Counted from the first letter of the stretch, positions 26,186 through 35,581 are shown. The stretch: DNA of 64,000 nucleotides from Amycolatopsis sp. (GCF_025464955.1 NZ_JAODNM010000109.1:17451-81450); one strand, 5' to 3'. The notes: generated by a model not told the origin, from the letters alone. Numbers and translations are program-made.

Positions 26186-27916
26186 ATGAGCAAGGCGTCC
26201 ACGGCGTTGTTGGTGAACCCGCACACCTACGACCCGGAGCGGTTCGACCCCGAGACCCGCCGCCTGCTGCGCGCGACCATCGACTGGTTCGAGGCCCGCG
26301 GCAAGCGCAAGCTCGTCGAGGACTACCACAACAAGGTCTTCTACGCGGATTTCCTGGAGTTCGCGGGCAAGGAAGGTCTGTTCGCCACCTTCTTCACCCC
26401 GGCGGGCAGCGCCGACGGCTCGCCCGACAAGCGCTGGGACACCAGCCGGATCGCCGCGCTGTCGGAGATTCTGGGGTTTTACGGGCTGAACTACTGGTAT
26501 CCCATGCAGGTCACCGTGCTGGGCCTCGGACCGGTGTGGCAGAGCGAAAACGAGGTCGCCCGCAAGCGTGCCGCGGACGCGTTGGACGCCGGGGGAGTCG
26601 CCGCGTTCGGACTGTCCGAAAAGGATCACGGCGCGGACATCTACTCCTCGGACATGGTGCTCACCAAGGACGGTTCCGGCGGTTACCTGGCCAACGGTTC
26701 GAAGTACTACATCGGCAACGGCAACTGCGCGGGCACGGTGTCGGTGTTCGGCCGGATCGACGGCGTCGAAGGCCAGGACCAGTACGTCTTCTTCTACGCC
26801 GACTCGAACCACCCGAACTACCACGTCGTGAAGAACATCGTCCCGTCTCAGATGTACGTCGCCGAGTTCGCGCTCGAGGACTACCCCGTGCACGTCGAGG
26901 ACATCCTCCACATCGGAGCGGACGCGTTCAGCGCGGCGCTCAACACGGTCAACATCGGCAAGTTCAACCTGTGCTTCGGCGGCATCGGCATGGCGACGCA
27001 CTCGCTGTACGAGGCGATCACCCACGCGCACAACCGTGTCCTTTATGGAAACCTGGTGACGGACTTCCCGCACGTACGCCGTGAGTTCGTCGACGCGTAC
27101 GCGCGTCTGCTCGCGATGAAGCTGTTTTCCGGCCGAGCGGTGGACTATTTCCGCTCGGCGAACGCGGACGACCGGCGTTACCTGCTGTTCAACCCGATCA
27201 CCAAGATGAAAGTGACCACCGAGGCCCAGACCGTGATTACGCTGGCCGCGGATGTCGTGGCAGCCAAGGGTTTCGAAGCGGACAACTACCTCGCGATGGC
27301 GAAGGTCGACGTCGACGGCCTGCCGAAGCTCGAGGGCACGGTCGCGGTGAACCTGGCGCTGATCGCGAAGTTCATGCCCGCGTACCTGTTCGCGCCGGAG
27401 GAGTACGCGCCGGTCCCGACGCGCACCGACTCGGCCGACGACGAGTTCCTCTTCCGTCAGGGTCCCGCGCGCGGGCTATTGAAGATCCGGTTCCACAACT
27501 GGCGCGAGGCTTACACGAAGGCGTCGGCCATCCCGAACGTCGCGCGGTTCGTCGAGCAGGCGGACGGGCTGGTCAAGATCCTCACCGAGGCCACCCCGAA
27601 CGAGGCCCAGCAGGCCGACCTCGACTTCGGGCTCGCGCTGACCGAGTTGTTCACGCTCGTGGTGTACGGCCAGCTCATCCTCGAACAAGCTGAGCTGATC
27701 GGCATCGAGAGTGACATCGTCGACCAGATCTTCGATGTCCTCGTCCGCGACTTCAGCGCCGCCGCCGTCGAGCTGCACGGCAAGTCCAGCTCGACGGAAG
27801 CCCAGCAGGCTCTCGCCGTCGCAGCCATCCGCAAGCCCGTTGTCGACGCCGACCGCTTCGACCGCGTCTGGTCCCAGGTCCGCGACCTCTCCGGCACCTA
27901 CGAAATGCACCCCTGA
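26186..27916 (+). CDS. Acyl-CoA dehydrogenase family protein
   Basis: 576 residues, larger than classical 380-400-residue members. ATG 26186 has GAGAGGGAG upstream. FAD domain features: GVAAFGLSEKDHGADIYSSD and GYLANGSKYYIGNGNCAGTVSVFGRI in the beta region, and FGGIGMATHSLYEAITHAHNRVLYG in the C-terminal helical domain. The C-terminal ~180 residues extend the fold, as in mycobacterial FadE-type large dehydrogenases. It would oxidise an acyl-CoA to the enoyl-CoA with an electron-transfer flavoprotein; chain length is unknown. Monocistronic as far as seen. Confidence 0.88.
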   Translation: MSKASTALLVNPHTYDPERFDPETRRLLRATIDWFEARGKRKLVEDYHNKVFYADFLEFAGKEGLFATFFTPAGSADGSPDKRWDTSRIAALSEILGFYGLNYWYPMQVTVLGLGPVWQSENEVARKRAADALDAGGVAAFGLSEKDHGADIYSSDMVLTKDGSGGYLANGSKYYIGNGNCAGTVSVFGRIDGVEGQDQYVFFYADSNHPNYHVVKNIVPSQMYVAEFALEDYPVHVEDILHIGADAFSAALNTVNIGKFNLCFGGIGMATHSLYEAITHAHNRVLYGNLVTDFPHVRREFVDAYARLLAMKLFSGRAVDYFRSANADDRRYLLFNPITKMKVTTEAQTVITLAADVVAAKGFEADNYLAMAKVDVDGLPKLEGTVAVNLALIAKFMPAYLFAPEEYAPVPTRTDSADDEFLFRQGPARGLLKIRFHNWREAYTKASAIPNVARFVEQADGLVKILTEATPNEAQQADLDFGLALTELFTLVVYGQLILEQAELIGIESDIVDQIFDVLVRDFSAAAVELHGKSSSTEAQQALAVAAIRKPVVDADRFDRVWSQVRDLSGTYEMHP

Positions 27917-27973
27917 CGACACGAGTGTGCAGTCTGTGCACACGAGATCGCGATCCACGCACGCGTGTCCGCC

Positions 27974-28122
27974 GTGGGACTCGTGCACTTGAATGTGGGA
28001 CTCGCCGGGCTCGGCTGTGGGACTCACCGTCCTGAACGTGGGACTCGCCGGCGGGCGCCCGACGCTGCGCGAGTCCCACGTTCGTCGTCGGCGAGTCCCA
28101 CGTTCGACGGGGTGAGTCCCAC
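27974..28122. repeat. Phased GTGGGACTCG array 3 (4 direct + 3 inverted)
   Basis: Direct copies start at 27974, 27995, 28017 (variant ending CTCA) and 28038; inverted at 28070, 28092 and 28113 (variant TGAGTCCCAC). Steps are 21, 22, 21, 32, 22 and 21 bases: all near multiples of a helical turn. It fills the gap between the converging acyl-CoA dehydrogenase and hydrolase genes, ending eight bases before the hydrolase stop codon. Confidence 0.9.
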
Positions 28123-28129
28123 GTTCGGG

Positions 28130-28906
28130 TCAGGCGGTGAAGGCGGCGACGGCTTGGAGGAGCAGGTCGGGGGACTCGAGCTGCGGCATGTGGCCGGTCT
28201 CGGCGAGGAGCTGGAACTGGGCACCGGGGATCGCCGCCGCGAACGCGGTGCCGTACTCGGGGTCGACGATCCGGTCGGCTTCGCCCCAGACGACCAGCGT
28301 CGGGACGGTGACGCCGGACAGCCGGCCGTGCAACGTCGGGTCGGCCATCGACGAGCCGTAGACCGACAGCGCGGCTCGGTTGCCTGCCATGACGGCCTGC
28401 TGCTCGGGGGTGAACTTCGACGGGTCGATCGCGAACTTCGCCGGGTCGTGGTAGCTGAGCTGGGCCACTTCGGCCATGGTGAGCGAGAAGAAGTCGGCCG
28501 CGGGATGCCCGTCGACCAGGATTCCGACGGCGTTGGCGAGCACGACGCGCCCGATCCGGGGCGAACCGAGCAACGCGATTTCGGCCGCGATCCAGCCGCC
28601 GATGGAGTTCCCGACCACGGTGACGTCGGTCAGGTCCAGCTCGTCGAGCAGCGCGACATACAACGCCGCCAGCTCGCGGACGCTCGTCAGCGCGTCCGGT
28701 CGCGGTGTGCTGCCGAATCCGGGGTGGACTGGCGTGAGAACCCGAGCGGATTCCTTGCTGGACAACAGATCGGCGAACCCGGCGACGGTCAGCGGGCCTC
28801 CGCCGCCGTGCAGTAGCAGTACGGGACGTCCTTCGCCGCTCTCGGTCACAGTGACCGGGACAGCTCCGACAGTGTCGACGTTCAGGGTGTAAGTGTTGGT
28901 GGGCAT
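28130..28906 (-). CDS. Alpha/beta hydrolase
   Basis: 258 residues from ATG 28906, with GAGGAG eight bases upstream. Oxyanion HGGGGP, nucleophile Ser in VGNSIGGW, acid Asp in GEADRIVD and His in ETGHMPQLESP form a complete triad. The pattern is close to MhpC/BphD-like C-C hydrolases and to haloperoxidase-like esterases; substrate unknown. Second gene of an operon with the epimerase-like gene, whose stop codon is 11 bases upstream of this start. Confidence 0.9.
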   Translation of the reverse strand: MPTNTYTLNVDTVGAVPVTVTESGEGRPVLLLHGGGGPLTVAGFADLLSSKESARVLTPVHPGFGSTPRPDALTSVRELAALYVALLDELDLTDVTVVGNSIGGWIAAEIALLGSPRIGRVVLANAVGILVDGHPAADFFSLTMAEVAQLSYHDPAKFAIDPSKFTPEQQAVMAGNRAALSVYGSSMADPTLHGRLSGVTVPTLVVWGEADRIVDPEYGTAFAAAIPGAQFQLLAETGHMPQLESPDLLLQAVAAFTA

Positions 28907-28917
28907 GGGGTTTCTCC

Positions 28918-29793
28918 TCAGAGTGTGTAAGAGCCGGTGGTGAATTCGTCGAGCAGCGAGGGTCCGTTGGGACGCCAACCCAGCGCTCGGGCGTGTGTTG
29001 TGTCGAATTGTTGGTCGAGGAACACGGCGTCGGCGATCGGGCCGAGGCGGTTGCGCGAGGCTTCGACAGGCTCGGGCCGAATTCGGCCGTCGAGGCCGCG
29101 GATGCGGCTGGCGGCGGTCGCGATCTGGTCCATCGCCGGGCTGTGTTCGTTGGCTCCGAGCAGGTAGGAACCGGCCGGCGCGGTGGTCAACGCGAGGACG
29201 TACAGGGCGGCGATGTCGTCGACAAAAACGTTGCCGAAGTGCTGGTGGACGCCCGGGTAGAGCAGCGCGCCGTCCGCGATCGGTCCGGCCACTACCTTAG
29301 CGGGGATCCCGCCGGCGCGACCGTAGACATTCGCGGGCGCCACGACGGACGTCCGGATGCCGTGCTTCGCCGCCGCACGGATCCGCTCGACGACCCGGGG
29401 CCGCCACGCGACGATCGGCGGCGGGTCGGCGGGCGTCTGCTCGGTGATGCCCCGCCCGGAGCCGTGGATCCAGGTGCCGCCGGTGTGGACGTACGGCTTG
29501 TCGGTCCTGGCCAGTGCGGGAAGTACGGCGTCGAGCAGGCCGCTCTCGAACTCCGCGTTGGTCCGGTTGCCCGGGGATGCGGTGCTGATCACCCCGTCGA
29601 CCGGCTCGACCTGCGTAATCATCCATTCGATGTCGGTCAGATCGCCCAGCGCCGGGCTGGCCCCGGCGTCGTCGAGAGCCTTCGCCGAGTCCTCGGTCCG
29701 TGCATGTGCGACGACGTCGTGGCCTTGTCGCACCAGCTCAGCCAGGACGGCGGAGCCGAGGTAGCCGGTGCCACCGGTCAAGAACACCTTCAT
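28918..29793 (-). CDS. NAD-dependent epimerase/dehydratase family protein
   Basis: 291 residues from ATG 29793. Extended SDR fold: GGTGYLGSAVLAELVRQGHDVVAHART at the N-terminus (nucleotide site GxxGxxG), ALGDLTD, then THGTWIHGSGRG-like segment; the usual YxxxK is not obvious (the sequence around the expected place reads WRPRVVERIRAAAKHG), so it may be an atypical member that binds rather than oxidises. First gene of an operon with the hydrolase at 28130. A near-perfect dyad lies 19 bases upstream. Confidence 0.85.
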   Translation of the reverse strand: MKVFLTGGTGYLGSAVLAELVRQGHDVVAHARTEDSAKALDDAGASPALGDLTDIEWMITQVEPVDGVISTASPGNRTNAEFESGLLDAVLPALARTDKPYVHTGGTWIHGSGRGITEQTPADPPPIVAWRPRVVERIRAAAKHGIRTSVVAPANVYGRAGGIPAKVVAGPIADGALLYPGVHQHFGNVFVDDIAALYVLALTTAPAGSYLLGANEHSPAMDQIATAASRIRGLDGRIRPEPVEASRNRLGPIADAVFLDQQFDTTHARALGWRPNGPSLLDEFTTGSYTL

Positions 29794-29811
29794 GGCGTCC
29801 CCCTCTCACTC

Positions 29812-29837
29812 GTTGATGTAAATAACCTTATATCAAC
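29812..29837. promoter_or_regulatory. Operator-like dyad GTTGAT ... ATCAAC
   Basis: A 26-base dyad: nine of the ten outer base pairs match (GTTGATGTAAATAACC on one side of the centre). AT-rich in a GC-rich genome, directly upstream of the epimerase-hydrolase operon, so probably -10 region plus repressor site (MarR or TetR class). The regulator is not adjacent. Confidence 0.55.
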
Positions 29838-30131
29838 AAGCTGAGGTAAGCAAGCTTAGATTGGCGCGGGCCCCGAGGGGGCCCGGTGGTTGGCCGGATG
29901 TGGCTGGTGTGGCTGGTGTGGTGTTGTGACGTGTCGTGAAGGCCACCTTCATGGCGTAAGGCGTACTCAACTAGGCCTTGACGACGTCTCTGCCCTGCCG
30001 AAAGTGCCTTCCGGAGCCGCAACAGTCGTTCGCGTCGACGGACAGTGCGCTCGTCGCGTTCGGGGGCCACGGCGACGTCGAGCTCGTCTGGGTCGACCCG
30101 GAACGCGACGAACCGTGCCAGGATGAGGAAG
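29838..30131. other. Intergenic region with a solitary half of a hairpin repeat
   Basis: No convincing gene. GTGAAGGCCACCTTCAT at 29936-29952 is identical to one arm (as reverse complement) of the hairpin at 30912-30958. Two TGGCTGGTG copies in tandem at about 29899-29917. Promoter for the 30132 gene must lie here. Confidence 0.5.
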
Positions 30132-30905
30132 ATGGATGACCTTGGTGCGGCACGTTTCCTGTGGGACGCCTGGAGTTCCGGCGTAACGATCGACGCGCTG
30201 CCTGACGGGCTTCGTCCGCGTGACGCAGTCGAGGGCATGGCTGTGCAGGCGCGGCTGGAGGAACTTGCCGGGCCGGCGTTCGGCTGGAAGATCGGCGCGA
30301 CGACGGCCGCGGGACAAGCGGCTGTCGGGGTGGACAGGGCGTTCCCGGGTCGGATGTTCACCCGGTTCCGACACGCCGAAGGCAAGATCATCCCGACGGA
30401 CTCGTCCATGGCCGTCGTGGAACCCGAGTTCGCCTTCCGGCTGGGCACAGACCTCGATCCCGACGTCGAACACACCCTGGACGCCGTGCTGGACGCGGTC
30501 GACACGATGTTTCTCGCGCTGGAGATGCCGGACTCGCGGTTCAGCGACTTCACCAGCGTCGGCTATGCGTGTCTGCTGGCCGATTCGGCGTTGTGCGGCC
30601 GGTTCGTCGGCGGCTGCGAGGTGCCGGGCTGGCGGGATCTCGACCTCGCCGCGCAACCGGTGATCCTGCGGCTCGACGGCGTCGAGTTCGCGCGCGGCAC
30701 CGGCGCGGAGGTCATGGGCGACCCGCGGCTCGCGCTGCACTGGCTCGCGTTGGAGCTGCCGAGGCTGGGACGTCGACTGCGCGCGGGCGAAGTCGTCACG
30801 ACTGGCACGGCCACGAAACCCGCTCCCGTGACACCGGGCGCACACGTCTTCGCCGACTTCGGCGACCTCGGCACCATCGAAGGTCGCTTCGGCCATGTCT
30901 CGTGA
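30132..30905 (+). CDS. Fumarylacetoacetate hydrolase-fold enzyme, 2-keto-4-pentenoate hydratase type
   Basis: 257 residues from ATG 30132; an earlier in-frame ATG at 30123 is less well placed. The FAH/hydratase fold shows GFGWKIG-like PAFGWKIGATTAAGQA, VEPEFAFRLG (acidic metal ligands) and LALEMPDSRF, as in MhpD/XylJ/TesE-type hydratases of meta-cleavage pathways. The usual partner enzymes of such a pathway are absent, although an MhpC-like hydrolase lies 1.2 kb away on the other strand. Ends in a strong hairpin. Confidence 0.85.
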   Translation: MDDLGAARFLWDAWSSGVTIDALPDGLRPRDAVEGMAVQARLEELAGPAFGWKIGATTAAGQAAVGVDRAFPGRMFTRFRHAEGKIIPTDSSMAVVEPEFAFRLGTDLDPDVEHTLDAVLDAVDTMFLALEMPDSRFSDFTSVGYACLLADSALCGRFVGGCEVPGWRDLDLAAQPVILRLDGVEFARGTGAEVMGDPRLALHWLALELPRLGRRLRAGEVVTTGTATKPAPVTPGAHVFADFGDLGTIEGRFGHVS

Positions 30906-30911
30906 AAGGAC

Positions 30912-30958
30912 GTGAAGGCCACCTTCACGACCGCTAGGTACATGAAGGTGGCCTTCAC
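30912..30958. terminator. Bidirectional terminator (GTGAAGGCCACCTTCA family)
   Basis: 16-base perfect arms at 30912-30927 and 30943-30958, between converging genes ending at 30905 and 30969. The arm is itself half-symmetric, and related sequences recur at 29936 and 62046. Confidence 0.85.
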
Positions 30959-30968
30959 GAACAGCCGC

Positions 30969-33326
30969 TTACTTCCCGAAACCGGCTTTGCGCAGGGCGT
31001 CGGCCAGTGAGCCGGTGGGCGCGGGGGCAGCGCTGCTGCGGGAGCCGGCCCCGCGGCCCTGACCTTGCGGTTTGCGCTGGCCGCCCTGCTGCGGACGTCC
31101 ACCGCCGGACTGGCCACCGCCCGTGCGGGGCTGCGCGGCACCAGGCTCGTCGTCGAGGCGCAAGGTCAGCGAGATCCGCTTGCGCACGGTGTCGACCTCG
31201 AGGACCTTCACCTTCACGATGTCGCCGGGCTTGACGACCTCACGCGGGTCCTTGACGAAGTTCTTCGACAGCGCCGACACGTGCGCGAGCCCGTCCTGGT
31301 GCACGCCGACGTCGATGAACGCGCCGAACGCGGCGACGTTGGTGACGACGCCTTCCAGCCGCATGCCGGGCTTGAGGTCACCGATCTTGTCGACACCCTC
31401 GGCGAACGTCGCGGTCTTGAACGCCGGACGCGGGTCGCGGCCCGGCTTCTCCAGCTCGGCCAGGATGTCCGTGACGGTCGGCAGGCCGAACTTGTCGTCG
31501 ACGAACTGATCCGGCTTGACAGTCTGCAGCGCGCGCGAGTTGCCGATGAGGCCGGGCAGGTCCGTGCCGATCGCGGTCATGATCCGCCGCACCACCGGGT
31601 ACGCCTCGGGGTGCACGCTGGACGAGTCGAGCGGGTCGTCGCCGCCGGGGATGCGCAGGAAGCCCGCGCACTGCTCGAACGCCTTCGGTCCGAGCCGCGC
31701 GACCTCCTTCAGCGCCGTCCGCGAGCGGAACGGGCCGTGCTCGTCACGGTGCCCGACGATGTTCTCGGCGAGCCCGGTCGTGATGCCGGAAACCCTGGTC
31801 AGCAGGGGAGCGGACGCCGTGTTGACGTCGACGCCGACCGCGTTCACGCAGTCTTCGACGACCGCGTCGAGCGAGCGTGACAGCGACACCTCGGACAGGT
31901 CGTGCTGGTACTGGCCGACGCCGATGGACTTCGGGTCGATCTTCACCAGCTCCGCCAGCGGGTCCTGCAGCCGCCGCGCGATCGACACCGCGCCGCGCAG
32001 GGAGACGTCCATGTCCGGCAGCTCGGCCGAAGCGAACGCCGACGCCGAATACACCGAAGCGCCGGCCTCGGACACGATCGTCTTGGTGAGCTTGAGGTCC
32101 GGCAGCGCCTTGATCAGGTCGATGGCGAGCTTGTCCGTCTCGCGCGACGCCGTGCCGTTGCCGATCGAGATCAGGTCGACCTTGTGCTCGGCGGCGAGCT
32201 TGCCCAGCACGGCGAGCGAGCGGTCCCACTGGTTCTGCGGCTGGTGCGGGTAGATGACCTCGGTCGCGACGACCTTGCCGGTCGCGTCGACCACGGCGAC
32301 CTTGACCCCGGTGCGGAAGCCCGGGTCGAGGCCCATCGTGGCGCGGGTGCCGGCGGGCGCGGCGAGCAGCAGGTCGCGCAGGTTGGACGCGAACACGCGC
32401 ACGGCCTCGTCCTCGGCGGACTGGCGCAAGCGCATGCGGAGGTCGATCCCGAGGTGCAGCAGGATCTTCGTGCGCCACGCCCAGCGGACGGTGTCGGTCA
32501 GCCATTTGTCGCCGGGACGGCCCTTGGCGGCGATACCGAACTTGTGCGCGATGCGGACTTCGTAGTCGCTCGGGCCGACCTGAGGTTCGTCGGAAGGTTC
32601 TTCCGCTTCGATCGTGATGTCGAGGATGTCCTCTTTCTCCCCGCGGAACATCGCGAGGATCCGGTGCGAGGGCATCTTCGTGAACGGCTCGGAGAACTCG
32701 AAGTAGTCGGAGAACTTGGCGCCGTCGACGTCCTTGCCGGCACGGACCTTCGACGCGAGGCGGCCCTGGCCCCACATCTTCTCGCGCAGCTCGCCGATGA
32801 GGTCGGCGTCCTCGGCGAAGCGTTCGACGAGGATCGAGCGCGCGCCATCGAGCGCGGCCTGCGCGTCCGCGACGCCCTTCTCGGCATCGACGAACACGGC
32901 AGCGGCGGCGAGCGGCTCGGTGTTCGGGTCGTTGAACAGGCCGTCGGCCAGCGGTTCGAGGCCTGCTTCGCGCGCGATCTGCGCCTTCGTGCGGCGCTTC
33001 TGCTTGAACGGCAGGTAGATGTCCTCGAGCCGCGACTTCGTGTCGGCGGCGAGGACCTGCGCTTCGAGGGCCTCGGTGAGTTTGCCCTGGTTGCGAATCG
33101 ATTCCAGCACGGCCGCGCGCCGCTCGGTGAGTTCGCGCAGGTAGCGCAGGCGCTCCTCGAGCGTGCGCAGCTGCGCGTCGTCGAGCATGCCGGTGACTTC
33201 CTTGCGGTACCGCGCGATGAACGGCACGGTCGAACCCTCGTCGAGCAGGGTGACGGCGGCCTTCACCTGCCCTTCACGCACACCCAGTTCTTCGGCGATC
33301 TTCTGCTCGACCGACTGCAAGCCCAC
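30969..33326 (-). CDS. tex: Tex family RNA-binding transcription accessory protein
   Basis: 785 residues from GTG 33326, the usual Tex length. Domains in order: Tex N-terminal helical region (IAEELGVREGQVKAAVTLLDEG, FIARYRKEVTGMLDDAQLR), a YqgF-like RNase H fold (MGLDPGFRTGVKVAVVDATGKV, about residue 330), helix-hairpin-helix motifs (DVNTASAPLLTRVSGI), and an S1 domain (MRLEGVVTNVAAFGAFIDVGVHQDGLAHVS, about residue 650). A Gly/Gln/Arg-rich tail follows. Tex binds RNA and is widely conserved. Shares its promoter gap with the divergent chitinase gene. Confidence 0.96.
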   Translation of the reverse strand: MGLQSVEQKIAEELGVREGQVKAAVTLLDEGSTVPFIARYRKEVTGMLDDAQLRTLEERLRYLRELTERRAAVLESIRNQGKLTEALEAQVLAADTKSRLEDIYLPFKQKRRTKAQIAREAGLEPLADGLFNDPNTEPLAAAAVFVDAEKGVADAQAALDGARSILVERFAEDADLIGELREKMWGQGRLASKVRAGKDVDGAKFSDYFEFSEPFTKMPSHRILAMFRGEKEDILDITIEAEEPSDEPQVGPSDYEVRIAHKFGIAAKGRPGDKWLTDTVRWAWRTKILLHLGIDLRMRLRQSAEDEAVRVFASNLRDLLLAAPAGTRATMGLDPGFRTGVKVAVVDATGKVVATEVIYPHQPQNQWDRSLAVLGKLAAEHKVDLISIGNGTASRETDKLAIDLIKALPDLKLTKTIVSEAGASVYSASAFASAELPDMDVSLRGAVSIARRLQDPLAELVKIDPKSIGVGQYQHDLSEVSLSRSLDAVVEDCVNAVGVDVNTASAPLLTRVSGITTGLAENIVGHRDEHGPFRSRTALKEVARLGPKAFEQCAGFLRIPGGDDPLDSSSVHPEAYPVVRRIMTAIGTDLPGLIGNSRALQTVKPDQFVDDKFGLPTVTDILAELEKPGRDPRPAFKTATFAEGVDKIGDLKPGMRLEGVVTNVAAFGAFIDVGVHQDGLAHVSALSKNFVKDPREVVKPGDIVKVKVLEVDTVRKRISLTLRLDDEPGAAQPRTGGGQSGGGRPQQGGQRKPQGQGRGAGSRSSAAPAPTGSLADALRKAGFGK

Positions 33327-33412
33327 TTGTCACGATCCCTTCGGTTAAGTCAGACGGCCATTGTGCCGCTCGGGGGATCACGACTTTCGTATGGGCCTCC
33401 CCAAGCATCCCC

Positions 33413-33441
33413 TTGACATCTGGATTGGTCTAGTCCATTTT
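33413..33441 (+). promoter_or_regulatory. Chitinase promoter with DasR-type (dre-like) site
   Basis: TTGACA (33413-33418) is a good -35. TGGTCTAGTCCA (33426-33437) lies in the spacer and -10 region and matches the DasR operator consensus ACTGGTCTAGACCAGT closely. The identical 12-mer precedes the second chitinase gene at 63350-63361 (opposite strand). Confidence 0.75.
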
Positions 33442-33480
33442 GTGAGTGTCCGGCATCATCTTGTTCAGCGGGAGGCAACC

Positions 33481-34977
33481 GTGAAGATCAAGGCTCGACA
33501 TGCAATGGCCGCATTGTTCTCCGCGCTGGCGGTGTGCGCCGGACTGCTGATGGTCGTCACCGGGAGCGCGGGTGCCGCCAACATCCTGAGCAACGCCGGG
33601 TTCGAATCCGGCAACCTGGGCGGCTGGACCTGCACCGGCGCCTCCGTGGTCCACAGCCCGACGCACTCCGGGACGTCGGCGGTGTCCGGCACACCCGCAG
33701 GTCAGGACAACGCGCAGTGCTCGCAGGTGGTCTCGGTCAAGGCGAACACGGCGTACAAGCTGACGGCGTGGGTCCAGGGCAGTTACGTCTACCTCGGCGT
33801 CACGGGCAGCGGCACGACGGATTCCAACACGTGGACGCCGAGTGCCACGTCGTGGACACAGCTGGCCTACAACTTCACCACCGGCGCCTCCACCAGCAAC
33901 GTCACGGTGTACCTCCACGGCTGGTACGGCCAGCCGACGTACTTCGCCGACGACGTCAGCCTTGACGGCCCCGGCGGCACGACCCCGCCGCCGACCACTC
34001 CCACGACGCCTACTACGCCGACCACGCCCACTACGCCGTCCACCACCCCCACCACGCCGACGACTGTGCCGCCCTCGAGCGGTTCGCTGCCGAAGCACGT
34101 CCTCACCGGCTACTGGCAGAACTTCAACAACGGCGCGAAGGTGTTGAAGCTCAGCGACGTCCCGTCGAGCTACAACCTCATCGCCGTGGCGTTTGCCGAC
34201 ACCGACGCGAGCAAGCCGGGTGCCGTGACGTTCACGCTCGACTCCGGCCTGTCCAGCGCGCTCGGCGGCTACACCGACGCGCAGTTCAAGGCCGATATCG
34301 CGACGCTGCACGGCCGCGGCCAGAAGGTCATCATCTCCGTCGGTGGCCAGAACGGCACGATCAGTGTTGCCGATTCGACGTCCGCGACGAACTTCGCGAA
34401 CAGCATCGGCACACTGATCCAGCAGTACGGCTTCGACGGGGTCGACATCGACCTCGAGAACGGCATCAACGCCACGTACATGGGCCAGGCGCTGCGCAGC
34501 ATCAACGCCAAGGGCGGGACCGTCATCACGATGGCACCGCAGACGATCGACATGCAGTCGACCTCGGGCGGGTACTTCCAGCTCGCGCTCGGCATCAAGG
34601 ACATCCTGACGATCGTCAACATGCAGTACTACAACTCCGGCACGATGAACGGCTGCAACGGCCAGGTCTACGGGCAGGGCGGCGTCGACTTCCTGACCGC
34701 GCTGGCGTGCATCCAGCTGCAGGGCGGCCTGCGTCCCGACCAGGTCGCGCTCGGCCTGCCGGCGTCGCCTTCGGGCGCGGGTAGTGGCTATGTGTCGCCG
34801 AGCGTCGTCAACGCGGGGCTCGACTGCCTCGCGAAGGGGACGAGCTGCGGCTCCTTCAAGCCGTCGACGACGTACCCGGCGATCCGCGGCGCGATGGACT
34901 GGTCGATCAACTGGGACGCGTCGAACGGCTACGCGTTCGCGAACTCTGTCGGCGGTCACCTGGCCGGCATGCCGTAG
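33481..34977 (+). CDS. Secreted GH18 chitinase with N-terminal carbohydrate-binding module
   Basis: 498 residues. GTG 33481 has GGGAGG upstream and opens a signal peptide (residues 1-32, ending GSAGAA). Residues about 34-165 form a beta-sandwich carbohydrate-binding module (NILSNAGFESGNLGGWTC...DDVSLDG). A TTP-repeat linker (about 167-200) joins it to a GH18 barrel with DGVDIDLE (319-326; catalytic Glu326) and NMQYYNSG. It degrades chitin outside the cell. The dre-like site in its promoter suggests control by N-acetylglucosamine through DasR. Confidence 0.95.
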   Translation: MKIKARHAMAALFSALAVCAGLLMVVTGSAGAANILSNAGFESGNLGGWTCTGASVVHSPTHSGTSAVSGTPAGQDNAQCSQVVSVKANTAYKLTAWVQGSYVYLGVTGSGTTDSNTWTPSATSWTQLAYNFTTGASTSNVTVYLHGWYGQPTYFADDVSLDGPGGTTPPPTTPTTPTTPTTPTTPSTTPTTPTTVPPSSGSLPKHVLTGYWQNFNNGAKVLKLSDVPSSYNLIAVAFADTDASKPGAVTFTLDSGLSSALGGYTDAQFKADIATLHGRGQKVIISVGGQNGTISVADSTSATNFANSIGTLIQQYGFDGVDIDLENGINATYMGQALRSINAKGGTVITMAPQTIDMQSTSGGYFQLALGIKDILTIVNMQYYNSGTMNGCNGQVYGQGGVDFLTALACIQLQGGLRPDQVALGLPASPSGAGSGYVSPSVVNAGLDCLAKGTSCGSFKPSTTYPAIRGAMDWSINWDASNGYAFANSVGGHLAGMP

Positions 34978-34993
34978 GTCCGGCGCGGGCCTG

Positions 34994-35046
34994 CCCCTCA
35001 AGGCCACTTTGAGTGCGTTCACCGCGCTCAGGGTGGCCTTGAGGGG
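34994..35046 (+). terminator. Terminator after chitinase
   Basis: CCCCTCAAGGCCAC (34994-35007) pairs with GTGGCCTTGAGGGG (35033-35046), 17 bases past the chitinase stop. Confidence 0.8.
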
Positions 35047-35090
35047 TCTCCAGAGGTAGCTTGCCTACCTACTACCTGGGGAGGCAGCTC

Positions 35091-35573
35091 ATGACACTGG
35101 TCCACGAAGCCGTGCTCATCCGCGGCGAGGAAGCCGAAACGCTCGCCAGCGAGACGAGCGCCATCCGCCTGCTCGTCGACTCCAGTTCCACCGGCGGAGC
35201 GCTCAGCACGCAGCGCGTCACCCTCGCGGCTGGTGCGAACGGCGCTGTTCCACACCACCACACGGCGTCGACCGAGTTCTTCTACATCTTGAACGGCACG
35301 GTCCAGGTGTTGGCGGGGGACAAGGTTCTTGTTCTGGGGCAAGGCGATGTGGCCGTCGTCCCGCCGAACATGCCGCACGCCTTCGCGGCCGCGCCAGACT
35401 GCGAGGCGGACCTGCTGATCGTCATCACGCCCGGAATCGAGCGTTTCGAGTACTTCCGGCTGCTGGCCAAGGTGCGCTCGGGCGAAGCGACGCTGCAAGA
35501 CCTGCTCGACAGCCAGGAGCTCTACGACACCCACTTCCTCGACAGCCCCGTCTGGACCCAGGAACGCTCCTGA
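35091..35573 (+). CDS. Cupin domain protein
   Basis: 160 residues from ATG 35091, with GGGGAGG seven bases upstream. Cupin motif 1 (GAVPHHHTASTEFFYILNG, with three His and the Glu as metal ligands) and motif 2 (GDVAVVPPNMPHAFAAA, His ligand) are complete. C-terminal residues are helical. Such single-domain cupins bind metal and may act as dioxygenase, isomerase or sensor; nothing nearby decides. The end lies eight bases from the stop of the converging GH2 gene, with no room for a separate terminator. Confidence 0.85.
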   Translation: MTLVHEAVLIRGEEAETLASETSAIRLLVDSSSTGGALSTQRVTLAAGANGAVPHHHTASTEFFYILNGTVQVLAGDKVLVLGQGDVAVVPPNMPHAFAAAPDCEADLLIVITPGIERFEYFRLLAKVRSGEATLQDLLDSQELYDTHFLDSPVWTQERS

Positions 35574-35581
35574 CTGGTCTC

